A stretch of DNA of 64,000 nucleotides from Caldiserica bacterium UBA4770 (GCA_002403335.1 DHHO01000008.1:1-64000); one strand, 5' to 3'; numbered from the stretch's first letter, positions 33,707 through 43,247 are shown. Notes: a model not told the origin generated them from the sequence alone. Translations and numbers: made by a program.

Positions 33707-34957
33707 TTATTTTAAATATGAAAGGTTCTCGTACAGGGGAAAACGGGCTGTGAGTTCCGTCACTTCACTTCTCACTTCCCTAAGGATATTTTCTTCTTCT
33801 CTGTGAGCTATTGCTTTGTCCATAAGCTCAGCGACAATTTCCATGTCGCCCTCCTTCATTCCTCTTGTTGTTAGTGCAGGGGTGCCAAGTCTTAATCCAC
33901 TCGTTTCAACAGGGGGAAGGGGATCGAACGGGATTGATTCTTTATTTGTTGTGATGCCAACAGAATCGAGGAGTCTTTCAGCCTCTTTTCCTGTTATACC
34001 TTTATTTCGTAAATCTACCGAAATGAGGTGGTTATCTGTTCCACCTGTGACAAGCCGGTAGTTTCTCCTTAACAACGCTTGGGCAAGGGCATCTGCATTT
34101 TTTCTAATCTGTTTCTGATATTCCCTAAACTCCTCTGTCATTGCAAGCTTCAGGGCAGCTGCCTTAGCAGCAATAATATGTTCAAGCGGCCCTCCCTGTA
34201 TCCCCGGGAAAACTGCTTTGTTCAAAATCTTATCATATTCTCTTTTAAATAGAATCATCCCTCCTCTTGGCCCTCGAAGGGTTTTGTGAGTTGTTGTCGT
34301 TACAAAATCTGCATAAGGAACCGGCGTTGGGTGCTCCTTAGCGGCAACAAGACCTGCAATGTGAGCAATATCGACAACAAGATAAGCTTCCACAGACTTT
34401 GCAATCTCCTGAAACTTCTGAAAATCAATAACCCTTGGATAGCAACTTGCCCCTGCTATAATAACCTTAGGCTTATACTTCTTTGCTAAATCTTCTACCT
34501 CGTTAAAATCGATAAGTTCTGTATCTTTATTTACTCCATAATGGACTGCATTGAAGTAGCGTCCCGTTACACTTACCGGGCTTCCATGACTGAGATGTCC
34601 TCCTGCGTTTATGTCCATCCCAAGAAGTGTATCCCCTGGCTTCATTAGCGAAAAGTAAACGGCAAAGTTTGCCTGTGTTCCAGAATGTGGTTGTACATTT
34701 GCTCCCTCTGCTTCAAAGAGTGTCTTTGCCCTTTCAATTGCAAGACTCTCAACAATATCAATAAATTCGCACCCTCCATAGTATCTCTTCCCCGGGTATC
34801 CTTCCGCATACTTATTAGTAAGGACAGACCCCTGAGCCTCGAGAACAATTTCAGAGACATAATTTTCTGAGGCTATAAGTTCAAGATGGTTTCTTTGACG
34901 TTCAAGCTCACCTTCCATTGCCTGTGTTAGTTCTTTGTCAAATTCATATAATCTCAT
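33707..34957 (-). CDS. glyA: Serine hydroxymethyltransferase
   Basis: PLP enzyme interconverting serine and glycine with transfer of a C1 unit to tetrahydrofolate; 416 residues. The PLP lysine is in VTTTTHKTLRGPRGG; other hallmarks are SENYVSEIV, YAEGYPGKRYYGGCE and NVQPHSGTQANFAVY. The ATG at 34957 has GGAGG 7 nt upstream; the frame extends 4 codons further but those codons overlap the ribosome site. The glycine/C1 output may serve nucleotide and folate pathways (see the cyclodeaminase at 60766). Confidence 0.96.
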   Translation of the reverse strand: MRLYEFDKELTQAMEGELERQRNHLELIASENYVSEIVLEAQGSVLTNKYAEGYPGKRYYGGCEFIDIVESLAIERAKTLFEAEGANVQPHSGTQANFAVYFSLMKPGDTLLGMDINAGGHLSHGSPVSVTGRYFNAVHYGVNKDTELIDFNEVEDLAKKYKPKVIIAGASCYPRVIDFQKFQEIAKSVEAYLVVDIAHIAGLVAAKEHPTPVPYADFVTTTTHKTLRGPRGGMILFKREYDKILNKAVFPGIQGGPLEHIIAAKAAALKLAMTEEFREYQKQIRKNADALAQALLRRNYRLVTGGTDNHLISVDLRNKGITGKEAERLLDSVGITTNKESIPFDPLPPVETSGLRLGTPALTTRGMKEGDMEIVAELMDKAIAHREEENILREVRSEVTELTARFPLYENLSYLK

Positions 34958-35037
34958 TATTTCCTCCAAGACAAGTTTAATAAACTTTAAATAAAAATCA
35001 AATCTACCTTAATATATCATTTTAACAGGAATACTCA

Positions 35038-35676
35038 CTAACTTACCCTTCTTGAAAGGGAAATAAAGATAATATTTCCTTTACACTTCTTTGAAGCGGT
35101 CTTAACAATCTCCCGTGCAGTACTCCCTGTTGTATATACATCATCTACGATAAGTAAGTCTCCAGAAATCTCGTTACTGAGTTTAAATACATTCTTAAGA
35201 TTCACCTCTCTCTCCCTTCTTGAGAGCTCTACCTGCTTTTTTGTTTCCTTTATCTTTTTAATATCTCTTATAAGGGGCTTATTGAAAGCTTTCGAAATCT
35301 CCCTCGCAATAAGGTATGTCTGGTTGAATCCTCTTCTAAGCGTTTCTCTTCTTGTCATAGGAATGTAGGCAACATAATCAAAAGGGAGATTATTATTCTT
35401 AATAAACTCAGAAAATATATCGGCAAAGGTTATGGAAAGTGCCTTTACCCCACCAAATTTGAATTTCTGTATTGCCTTCTCAATTACATCCTCGTAATAT
35501 GTAATTGCATAATAGAATTTTCTTCCATCATGTTCAATCAAAGGGTATTCAATATAGCGGATTTTGTTTTTACATTCAGTACATATATACTCTTTGTCAG
35601 TCTCCTTCCCACACAAAATACAGAAAGGTGGAAAAATAAAATCAATTATAACGTTAGTAACGGAGGAGAGTTTCAT
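35038..35676 (-). CDS. ComF-family phosphoribosyltransferase-like protein
   Basis: A 212-residue ComF protein, linked in competent bacteria to DNA uptake. Zinc-finger cysteines are CILCGKETDKEYICTEC and the PRTase loop is LLIVDDVYTTGSTAREIV; YIPMTRRETLRRGFNQ is a ComF hallmark. The ATG at 35676 gives the usual length before the zinc finger, but no clear ribosome site; an upstream TTG at 35712 is possible. The start lies inside csaB. Stops 80 nt before the glyA ATG. No other competence genes nearby, so its role is open. Confidence 0.82.
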   Translation of the reverse strand: MKLSSVTNVIIDFIFPPFCILCGKETDKEYICTECKNKIRYIEYPLIEHDGRKFYYAITYYEDVIEKAIQKFKFGGVKALSITFADIFSEFIKNNNLPFDYVAYIPMTRRETLRRGFNQTYLIAREISKAFNKPLIRDIKKIKETKKQVELSRREREVNLKNVFKLSNEISGDLLIVDDVYTTGSTAREIVKTASKKCKGNIIFISLSRRVS

Positions 35677-36670
35677 CGAGAAGTTCAAAGTTTCTTGTTG
35701 CTCGTCTTTCAAACTCTTTACACCGAGTCCTTATATATAATTTCTTATTTTCTCTCATATCAAATTCCCGTTTAAAGATTTCTTTAAATTTTTCAAAGGG
35801 AAGAGTGCTATTATATGGAAGGACACTAATTCCTGCTTCCTGTGAAATTGAACTGACCTTCGGATCATAGGAAAAGGTGATACAGGGAATACCATTTGAA
35901 ATAGAAAGTACAACAAGATGATATCTCGTCCCGATTGCCAGCTCACTCTTTTTAAAGAGTGAAGGAAGTGCCTTATAAGGGAGAGTCAATATCTTAAACC
36001 CTGTGACCTCTTTAATCTTGTTAGAAATCTCGAGGTCTTGCGCCGGATAAAGTGGAACAAGGTAGATGCTTAAGCCGGTTGCGGCTGTTACAAAATTTAA
36101 AATATTCATAATTGTCTCAAAAGAGGGAGGGTTAGGATGCTTTCCAAAAGAAGCAATGACAAAACCTCTATCATTAAACCCGTTTTCATAACCTTTATAC
36201 AAAAATCCGAGGTCCCCGGTAACATATATATCCTGCCTGACACCACACTCTTTCAGAATTTCTTTTGAGACCTCGTCCCTTACGGTGATGAGGTCTACCT
36301 TATTAATAATTCTTCCGATAATTTTTTTATTTATTGCATTATTTATAGGCCCTATTCCCTGAGCCAATATTGCTGTCTTCTTATGAAGCTTCTGAGCAGT
36401 TCTTATAATCCAAAGATAGTAATAAAGACTTCTTGAACTTGTTTTATCCTGTAAAAGCCCTCCTCCTCCACTTATGAGGATATCCGACCTTTTTAAAGTA
36501 GAATAAATCTCTCTGAAATTATTTCTATCAATTTCATCTTCTCTTTCAGGATTTTTTACAAGAGAAGTAACAATGTGCCCTCCTGACATTAACCTTTCTT
36601 TGAGTACCTCGTGGATCATCTCATCACCTGCATTCCCAAAGCCAAAATACCCTGAAAGTACAATTTTCAT
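35654..36670 (-). CDS. csaB: Polysaccharide pyruvyl transferase CsaB
   Basis: Adds a ketal pyruvate to ManNAc-type residues of wall polymers, the ligand of S-layer-homology (SLH) domains; 338 residues, normal length. N-terminal VLSGYFGFGNAGDEMI and later ILISGGGGLLQD, LAIGTRYHLVVLS are conserved in the family. It overlaps the GT26 gene by 4 nt and ComF by about 23 nt. With wecB, the dehydrogenase and the double GT26, it points to a pyruvylated secondary wall polymer. No SLH protein is visible in this window. Confidence 0.88.
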   Translation of the reverse strand: MKIVLSGYFGFGNAGDEMIHEVLKERLMSGGHIVTSLVKNPEREDEIDRNNFREIYSTLKRSDILISGGGGLLQDKTSSRSLYYYLWIIRTAQKLHKKTAILAQGIGPINNAINKKIIGRIINKVDLITVRDEVSKEILKECGVRQDIYVTGDLGFLYKGYENGFNDRGFVIASFGKHPNPPSFETIMNILNFVTAATGLSIYLVPLYPAQDLEISNKIKEVTGFKILTLPYKALPSLFKKSELAIGTRYHLVVLSISNGIPCITFSYDPKVSSISQEAGISVLPYNSTLPFEKFKEIFKREFDMRENKKLYIRTRCKEFERRATRNFELLDETLLRY

Positions 36671-38109
36671 ACTTCAATCCTCTTAAAAGTAATCCTGAAA
36701 GCGAAGGTAAAAAGGTGGCGTGCTCTCAAAATTCTCGAGGGTTGAATGATGATTCTATAGAACCACTCAAGACCCAACCTTCTTATAGCCATGGGAGCCC
36801 TCTTCACTTTGCCTCCCCATACATCGAATGAACCTCCAATACCCATACATAAAGGAAGTGCCTCTTTATACTTCCATATCCATTTTTCCTGTTTAATCCC
36901 TCCCATACCAACAAAAAGTATTTGAGTATCTCCTTCCTTTATTTGAGATACAATTTCTTTCTCCTCTTCATCGTCAAAGTAACCTGAATGAGAACCAACA
37001 ATGTTAAGGGAAGGGAATTCCTTCTTAATCCTGTTAATCGCTTCTTTTAGTACATCCTCACATGCTCCTAGAAAGTAAACTCTATATCCTTCTTTTTCTG
37101 CAAGCTTCAGAATTTCCCAAGCAAAATCAATCCCTGGTATTCTGTAAAGAATTCTCTCCCCAAATCTTCTTGCTCCCCATATAATCCCGACTCCGTCCGG
37201 TATTACAAGATCGGTTGTTTTGAGAATATAAAGAAATTCTCTGTCGTTCAATGCTTTTGATGCCATCTCTCCGTTTAGAGTCACAACAAGATGAAAGGAT
37301 CTCGAGTTAATGAAATTATCCACAATATGGAGATTGTCAGATATATTCCTGTTAGAGATGTTTATCCCCATGAATGGGACATTCTCCTTCAACTGTCGTG
37401 GGGTCTTGCCTACCAGAAAAATAAATTTTGGAAGACTGAGTACTCGGGGAAGTCTTTTGGGATCCAGAATGAATCTATAAAGCCACTCTAAACCAAGACT
37501 TTGTACAAGATGAGGTGCCCTCTTGTACTCTCCTGCAAAAACATTAAAACTCCCTCCCACACCCATTGCAAATTTTACTCCAAGAAGATTTAAATTATCA
37601 GATATAAAATACTCCTGCTTAGGACTACCCATCCCTGTAAAAAGTATATCTGCTCCTGATTGCCGGATCTCCTCTACAATAGATTCAGCATTGTCAAAAT
37701 ATCCGTTGTGAAACCCTGCAATCTTCAACCCAGGATACTTTTCACTTATATTTTTGACTGCTTTCTTAATTGTTTCTTCTTTTGATCCAAGAAAATAAAC
37801 AGAATTACCTGCCTTAAAGGCAATTTCAAGGGTTTCCGAGAAGAGATCTATTCCTGTGATGCGTTCCTTAACCCTTTCATGATAAAATATTTTGAATGCC
37901 CAGACAACACCTATACCATCAACAAAATTTAGATCGCTTGCCCTGATGATTTTTCCAAGTTTCTCATCCCTCAGGGCCTTCATAATCTTCTCCGGATTTA
38001 TTGCCACAGCAAAGTGCGGCTTAGAATCCTTCAAAAAAATCTGTATATATTCAAGTGCTTCCTTACGCGTTATGTTATCTACAGGAAATGTTGCAATAAA
38101 AGTTCTCAT
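36667..38109 (-). CDS. Double GT26 glycosyltransferase (WecG/TagA/CpsF family, tandem)
   Basis: A 480-residue protein made of two complete GT26 units joined head to tail (about 1-245 and 246-480). Matching motifs recur: DGIGVVW (64-70) / DGVGIIW (305-311), ITGIDLF (84-90) / IPGIDFA (324-330), VYFLGSKEE (104-112) / VYFLGACED (344-352), GMGSPKQE (159-166) / GMGGIKQE (401-408), and GGSFNVFAGEYKRAP / GGSFDVWGGKVKRAP. Single GT26 enzymes are about 240 residues and transfer ManNAc or ManNAcA to GlcNAc-PP-undecaprenol at the inner face of the membrane. Both copies keep the motifs, so both may be active, perhaps for consecutive sugars. Coupled by 4-nt overlaps to both neighbours. Confidence 0.92.
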   Translation of the reverse strand: MRTFIATFPVDNITRKEALEYIQIFLKDSKPHFAVAINPEKIMKALRDEKLGKIIRASDLNFVDGIGVVWAFKIFYHERVKERITGIDLFSETLEIAFKAGNSVYFLGSKEETIKKAVKNISEKYPGLKIAGFHNGYFDNAESIVEEIRQSGADILFTGMGSPKQEYFISDNLNLLGVKFAMGVGGSFNVFAGEYKRAPHLVQSLGLEWLYRFILDPKRLPRVLSLPKFIFLVGKTPRQLKENVPFMGINISNRNISDNLHIVDNFINSRSFHLVVTLNGEMASKALNDREFLYILKTTDLVIPDGVGIIWGARRFGERILYRIPGIDFAWEILKLAEKEGYRVYFLGACEDVLKEAINRIKKEFPSLNIVGSHSGYFDDEEEKEIVSQIKEGDTQILFVGMGGIKQEKWIWKYKEALPLCMGIGGSFDVWGGKVKRAPMAIRRLGLEWFYRIIIQPSRILRARHLFTFAFRITFKRIEV

Positions 38110-39398
38110 ATTTTTACATAGATAAATCCTTTGTTAGAAACCTCAGTTTTATCAAGAATTCCTCTTGCGTCAAATATAATTGGATCTTTATTCATAAGGG
38201 TTTTTAACACGTCAAGGTCTATATTTATCGAATCCTGTTTTATGGGAATAAGGACAAGATCAGCTCCTCTAACTGCCTCTTCCAGATCCCGTGAAATTTT
38301 AAAGGAGCAATTCTTCACATTTGGGTCATAAAGTGAAACTAAGACACCCTTTTTTAATAGAATATCAGAGATTCTGAGAGTTGGGCTTTCTGACACATCA
38401 GATGAATTATCCTTCATTGCAACTCCAAGGATTGCAATATGTGATTTTTCGATGCTCTTTCCTACATTTTTGAGGCACCTTTCTATGTAATTAGATACCT
38501 CTTCTGGCCTGCTGTCGTTCACCAACCTTGCAGCATGAAGAAGAGGGAGCTTAACCCCCAGCTTATCAGATTTATCGAAGATATAGAGAGAAGAATATGG
38601 AATGCAATGACCTCCTACTCCTATCCCCGGAGAAAGTAGTTTTACTCTTTTATGTGTATTTGCAACATTGATAATTTCCATTGTATCCATGCCCATCTGC
38701 TCTGTGAGAGAAGCAAGCTCGTTTGCAAGGGCAATATTCACATCCCTTGAGCTATTTTCGAAAAGTTTGGCAATCTCTACAATCTCAGGAGAAGATGCCT
38801 CATATACTTCCTGGTTTATAATGGTAAGGAGTTCCTTTGCCATTAAGGCGCTTTCGTGGTTGATACCAGCCACTGCAACAGGCATTGTTCGAAATTCTTC
38901 AAATGCATTTCCTTCAGCTATTCTTTCGGAAGAGTATGCAAGAAAAAAATCCTTCTCACACTTCAAGGTACTCTTTTTTTCAAGAATGGGAAGCACAATA
39001 TCTCTCGTTGTTCCAGGAGGGACTGTTGATCTTATAAGGACAAGGTCTCCTTTTTTTAGGTTACTTCCTATTTTTTCTATCGCCTCTTTGAAAGAGTCCA
39101 TTTTTATTTTTCCATCCTCTATAGGGATTCCAACAGTTACGACAATATCTTTTACGTTTTTCATTGCCATTTCTGCATCTGAAGTCGGCACGAATAAGCC
39201 ATTTTCTATGCTATCTCTGAGTATGTTCTCAATTGTTCGGCCTCTATAATTTTCAACAACATGTGTTCTATAATTTCGGAGTTCTTCTAAATAGTCTTCA
39301 TTAATATCGACTCCATAAACTTTTACACCATACAAAGAATATATAAGAGCAAGTGGTAGACCCACATAACCAAGCCCAAATATTGCAATACTCCTCAA
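38106..39398 (-). CDS. Nucleotide-sugar dehydrogenase (WecC-like, UDP-ManNAc dehydrogenase)
   Basis: A 430-residue NAD-dependent UDP-sugar 6-dehydrogenase. Rossmann GLGYVGLPLAL (about 7-17), catalytic-cysteine loop GVGGHCIPYSS (about 257-267), and the C-terminal VSLYDPNV domain. Neighbouring wecB suggests UDP-ManNAc to UDP-ManNAcA, although UDP-GlcNAc or UDP-Glc dehydrogenase cannot be excluded. TTG start at 39398 with AGGAGG 5 nt upstream. First gene of the polymer block, next to a 543-nt AT-rich spacer that presumably has its promoter. Confidence 0.88.
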   Translation of the reverse strand: MRSIAIFGLGYVGLPLALIYSLYGVKVYGVDINEDYLEELRNYRTHVVENYRGRTIENILRDSIENGLFVPTSDAEMAMKNVKDIVVTVGIPIEDGKIKMDSFKEAIEKIGSNLKKGDLVLIRSTVPPGTTRDIVLPILEKKSTLKCEKDFFLAYSSERIAEGNAFEEFRTMPVAVAGINHESALMAKELLTIINQEVYEASSPEIVEIAKLFENSSRDVNIALANELASLTEQMGMDTMEIINVANTHKRVKLLSPGIGVGGHCIPYSSLYIFDKSDKLGVKLPLLHAARLVNDSRPEEVSNYIERCLKNVGKSIEKSHIAILGVAMKDNSSDVSESPTLRISDILLKKGVLVSLYDPNVKNCSFKISRDLEEAVRGADLVLIPIKQDSINIDLDVLKTLMNKDPIIFDARGILDKTEVSNKGFIYVKI

Positions 39399-39941
39399 AA
39401 TAGCCTCCTTAAAAATCTCTCATATTTTAACAATCTTATATAAAAAAGAAAAGAAATAATCAGGTTAATGAAAGAAAAGAGATTTTAAAGTTAATTTTCG
39501 AATTTTTTCTAAAAGAGAAACAATAGGCTACTTTACACTCCTACCTGAGGAGGTAATAACTTACTAACAAAAAGGTTCTTTCACTACTATTGTTTTTGCT
39601 CTTGACACTTACTTTTCCTTTCTTCATGTTAATAGGACAATATCTATATATCCTGGACTTTATATATAAGGAATAAAACTAAGAGAAATAAACGTAGATA
39701 AGGTTTATTATAATAATGTACCTTCTTCTCTTTAAGGGGTGCAGGGAAACACTTAAAATAACTAAAACTTTTCCATATCTTGTAAGTTTCACCTATAAAA
39801 AATATACTCGTATTTTATAATGACTCTTAACTGAACATTGATTCTAAGAATGTATGGATCAAACGCTATCCTAAGCTTGTATCTATGTATAATGTTTACA
39901 CTTCTTTGACTTTTTCCAATAAAATAGCATAATATAAGTGT
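39399..39941. other. Long divergent intergenic region
   Basis: 543 nt, very AT-rich, between the polymer block and the lipM-like gene. Several TATAAT hexamers (39709-39714, 39816-39821, 39888-39893) and a TTGACA (39602-39607) occur but only the pair next to the lipM-like start is well spaced. No tRNA, riboswitch-like fold or coding frame is evident. It is the longest gene-free piece of the window and may hold regulatory sites or a small RNA that I cannot resolve. Confidence 0.4.
39906..39933 (+). promoter_or_regulatory. Promoter of lipM-like gene, near-leaderless
   Basis: TTGACT (39906-39911), 16-nt spacer, CATAAT (39928-39933), and 8 nt to the ATG at 39942. No Shine-Dalgarno motif in between, so a leader of 0-2 nt is predicted. 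Confidence 0.5.
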
Positions 39942-40742
39942 ATGTTTAGATTTATCGACACAGGTGGAAATAATGGCGCAATGAACATGGCAATAGACGA
40001 AGCCCTGTTAGTTACACAAAACAAAAATAAGACACCACCTATAATAAGAGTGTACCAATTCATCCCCCCCACTCTTTCCATTGGTTATTTTCAGAGTATG
40101 GAAAGAGAGGTCGATATTGAACATTGCAGGCAACTTGGTTTTGATTTTGTAAGACGACCTACTGGTGGAAGGGCTGTACTCCATGACAGGGAATTAACAT
40201 ACAGTGCAATAATAGCGTATCCTAATGAAATCCTTAATATGAGCCTGCTTGATTCCTTTAGATACCTATCCAGAGGAATCATAAGAGCAATTGAGATCTT
40301 AGGAGGAACTGCCTACTTTTCGAGTCGTGAAGATAATGAGATAAATTCTCCATCCTGTTTTGCAGCCCCAACTTTTTCTGACATTCTTATAAACAGAAAG
40401 AAAGTTGTTGGTTCTGCTCAGATGAGAAATAGTCTTGGACTATTACAGCACGGCTCTATCCTCTATGAGGTAAACATACCTCAGATCTTTTACTGCCTTA
40501 AAATGGATGAAAAGGCAAGGGAAAAAGTTATCGCCTCTGCCACTAACAAGATCACATCCTTAACGGAGGCCCTTAGAAAGAGGATTGGGTATAACGACAT
40601 TAAGGAGGCACTTAAGAGAGGAATGGAAGAAGTCCTCGGGGAAGAAGTTGTGCCTGATGAGATAAAAGAGAATGAAATGGAACTGGCAAGAGATATTTAT
40701 TCTAAAAAGTACAGTACAGAGGAATGGAATTTTAAAAGATAG
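39942..40742 (+). CDS. lipM: LipM-like octanoyl/lipoyl transferase
   Basis: A 266-residue biotin/lipoate ligase-fold protein. FVRRPTGGRAVLHDRELTYS (about 69-88) and KKVVGSAQMRN... LLQHGSIL are family motifs. Cys139 in SPSCFAAPTF aligns with the acyl-carrying Cys of LipM octanoyltransferases, distinguishing it from LplA, which lacks that Cys and has an additional C-terminal domain. It would move octanoate from acyl-carrier protein to GcvH or an E2 protein for lipoate formation. Target proteins are not in this window. Followed after 34 nt by the PPIase cassette. Confidence 0.8.
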   Translation: MFRFIDTGGNNGAMNMAIDEALLVTQNKNKTPPIIRVYQFIPPTLSIGYFQSMEREVDIEHCRQLGFDFVRRPTGGRAVLHDRELTYSAIIAYPNEILNMSLLDSFRYLSRGIIRAIEILGGTAYFSSREDNEINSPSCFAAPTFSDILINRKKVVGSAQMRNSLGLLQHGSILYEVNIPQIFYCLKMDEKAREKVIASATNKITSLTEALRKRIGYNDIKEALKRGMEEVLGEEVVPDEIKENEMELARDIYSKKYSTEEWNFKR

Positions 40743-40776
40743 CCTGATTTCAATAAAATATATGATGAGGTGAATA

Positions 40777-42408
40777 ATGGGAAGAGAAAGTAAAATAAGA
40801 GAGTTGAGAAGAGAAGGCAAGATTGAACCAGTCAAAAAAGAGAAGAGAACCCCGAAATGGGTAAAGATTCTTCTTATAGTAATAATTGTTGTTGTTCTCA
40901 CCTTCGCATCACTGGGTATCTGGGGATATGCAGAAAGAGACGTAGCAGCAAAAGTAGGCAATGAGACAATTACAAATACAGAAGTCCAGCAACAGGTAGA
41001 TTACTATGTTCAACTTTACGAACAATATGGGATGACGTTAGATGATGCAACGAAAGAAAGCCTCAAAAAGAACATTGTGGATAGCCTCATTTCTGAATCT
41101 CTCCTTGTCCAATATGCAAAAGATAATGGCCTTAAAATAGACGAAGAAGAGTTTACAAAAAATATGGAGGAACAAATCAAGCAGATTATTGACCAAGGTA
41201 TTCAGGAGAACGGGGAAGAGGCATTTAATGACCTTGTCGCCGCCCGCTTTGGTTCTCTTGACCAATACAAGGATTACTTAAAAGAAGTTCTGAAACCATA
41301 TGTCGAAAGACCACTTTACAGACAGGCAGCTCTGGATGAGCAATACAAGAAGATAAATATTACGGATGACGATGTAAAAGTCTATTGGAATTCGGTGTAT
41401 CAGGTTGATGCAGAACATTTTCTTGTAAAAGTAGACGCACAAACTACTTCTATTAGCGAAAAAGAAGAAGCAAAAAAACTTGCAGAAAATATATATCAGG
41501 AGATTATCTCTCAAAAAGATAAAGAGAAGGATGAGTTCGATTTTGCAGCATTTGCAAAAAAGAAGGCGGAGGAGCTAAATAAGGCAGAAGCAACAGAAGG
41601 AAAAGAGGTAGCAGTATATGAAGCTCTGGGATATTTCTCAAAAGGAAGTATGGTGAAGCCATTTGAAGATGCCTGCTTTAACCCGAAGAATAAGATCGGA
41701 GATATTATAGGGGTTATTGAGACGGACTTTGGATATCACATTATACACATCCTTGGAATGAAGAATGCCTCGGAAAACTATGATGAACCTGCAAAAGTAA
41801 ACGTGAGGATGGTGCTTTTTAAATATACAGAGGGGGATAAGGAGAGCGAGGATGCTGCTAAGATGAGTGCCAATAGTATTGCAGTTCAAACAAAAAAAGG
41901 GCTGGACTTTGTAGAGGCAGTAAAGAATTTCTCGCAGGACGATACAACTAAAGCTAATAATGGTGAGACAGGTTTGTTCACACGCGACGAAAGGCCAGAG
42001 ATTTTTGATGCCGCATGGTCGTTAAAGGCCGGGGAAATTGCAGGTCCAATTAAGACAGAAAGTGGGTATGTTACAATACAGTTGATTGAAAAAAAGGAAG
42101 CGGTAAAGGCCTCTTTGGATAATAATGAGACTTATGAAAAGGTAAAAGAAGATGTGTTGAATGAAAAAAAGCAGGAAGTGGAAAAAGAGTTTATTGAGAC
42201 ACTTAAAAAACAATATGGCATAAGAACGACAAATCCATGGAAGTCAATGTCCGCCTTTATAGACAGGAAATTTGGAAAACAGATTGATAGTTTTATTGCC
42301 TGGTGGAACAGAGCAACAGGTAAAACTACAGAAACTACAATAGAAACACCTACAGAAACTCCTGAAACAGAGGAGCCCCTTGAGCCAGTACCAGCTCCCG
42401 GAAGTTAG
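40777..42408 (+). CDS. Membrane-anchored SurA/PrsA-like peptidyl-prolyl isomerase
   Basis: A 543-residue extracytoplasmic folding factor with a GAGGTGA ribosome site. A basic 30-residue cytoplasmic tail precedes one membrane helix (about 29-50, ILLIVIIVVVLTFASLGIW) without cleavage site or lipobox. Residues 55-195 form a SurA_N-like helical chaperone domain; two parvulin (PPIC) domains follow (about 205-340 and 345-475), e.g. FEDACFNPKNKIGDIIGVIETDFGYHIIHI split in two recognisable blocks. The C-terminus is Thr/Pro/Glu-rich, probably unstructured. Role inferred: folding of secreted or envelope proteins. First of four envelope genes in a row. Confidence 0.85.
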   Translation: MGRESKIRELRREGKIEPVKKEKRTPKWVKILLIVIIVVVLTFASLGIWGYAERDVAAKVGNETITNTEVQQQVDYYVQLYEQYGMTLDDATKESLKKNIVDSLISESLLVQYAKDNGLKIDEEEFTKNMEEQIKQIIDQGIQENGEEAFNDLVAARFGSLDQYKDYLKEVLKPYVERPLYRQAALDEQYKKINITDDDVKVYWNSVYQVDAEHFLVKVDAQTTSISEKEEAKKLAENIYQEIISQKDKEKDEFDFAAFAKKKAEELNKAEATEGKEVAVYEALGYFSKGSMVKPFEDACFNPKNKIGDIIGVIETDFGYHIIHILGMKNASENYDEPAKVNVRMVLFKYTEGDKESEDAAKMSANSIAVQTKKGLDFVEAVKNFSQDDTTKANNGETGLFTRDERPEIFDAAWSLKAGEIAGPIKTESGYVTIQLIEKKEAVKASLDNNETYEKVKEDVLNEKKQEVEKEFIETLKKQYGIRTTNPWKSMSAFIDRKFGKQIDSFIAWWNRATGKTTETTIETPTETPETEEPLEPVPAPGS

Positions 42409-42419
42409 ACTGAAATAAG

Positions 42420-43247
42420 ATGAAGGAGAAATCCACAAAGAAAAGCAATAACGGTAGAATAAGAATTAAAAAGTCCCTCTTGATTACTCTTATCGTGGCC
42501 CTCATTATAGCAATTATTGTGGTGAGTGGCTCTCTCTATTTACTCTCATGGAAGGAGGTTTACGTAGTTGTGAAAGGGACAAAAGTTTATAACTACCAGA
42601 TGTTTTACGAAACGTATAATCAGGCCAAAGTATTTAAAATTTCCGCCTTAGATTTACTTCAAGATAACCCGAAGTATACCTTTCTCCAGCAGATGATAGT
42701 GGATGTTGCAAAAAGAGAGGTTATTTCAAACAGACTCCTGTACCTTAGTGCAATAAACGAAGGAATTACTACAACAGAGGAGGAGATTGAAAAGGCCGTA
42801 GCGAATTTTAAAGAGGAGGCAACAAAAGGAAGCGATAATCCAGAACAGGCAATAAAAGACGAACTTGATATTTATGGCCTTAATGAAAAAACCCTAAGGG
42901 CTTTGTTAAGAGAGAATATTATTGTAGAGAAGAAAAAGAACGAACTTACCAAACATATAAGTGTTTCAGAAAAAGAGGTTGTAGATTATTTTGAAGAATG
43001 GTGGGAAGGTTATGTAAAGGAAGAAGGAAACAAAGAAAGTTATTTTAAGGCAAACTACGAACAAATTAAGAAAGATGCCCTGGATATGAAAAGAAAAGAC
43101 TATCTTACTCAGGTGTCAAAAAATCTTGTAGAGGATAATGCCTCTTCAATAACTTTTGATAATGCATATAAAAGATTTATGAGATGGCTCTATGGGAGAT
43201 TCTTTGGAACCACTATACCTGAAGAGTACGAACCCCAGACACTATGA
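42420..43247 (+). CDS. Membrane-anchored SurA_N-like protein lacking the isomerase domain
   Basis: A 275-residue protein with a basic N-tail and one membrane helix (about 20-45), then an all-alpha extracellular region resembling the SurA_N/trigger-factor-like chaperone part of its upstream neighbour (VVVKGTKVYNYQMFYETY, EREV/NRLLYLSAINEGITTTEEEIEKAV). No parvulin sequence follows; the end is a helical segment. It begins 11 nt after the isomerase gene and overlaps the next gene by 4 nt. It likely arose from duplication of the upstream gene with loss of PPIC domains and may be a holdase or partner. Confidence 0.7.
   Translation: MKEKSTKKSNNGRIRIKKSLLITLIVALIIAIIVVSGSLYLLSWKEVYVVVKGTKVYNYQMFYETYNQAKVFKISALDLLQDNPKYTFLQQMIVDVAKREVISNRLLYLSAINEGITTTEEEIEKAVANFKEEATKGSDNPEQAIKDELDIYGLNEKTLRALLRENIIVEKKKNELTKHISVSEKEVVDYFEEWWEGYVKEEGNKESYFKANYEQIKKDALDMKRKDYLTQVSKNLVEDNASSITFDNAYKRFMRWLYGRFFGTTIPEEYEPQTL

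Noticed and set aside
39399..39941. Possible repeat array or CRISPR in the 543-nt gap
   Set aside because: Only low-complexity AT sequence, with no regularly spaced repeat.
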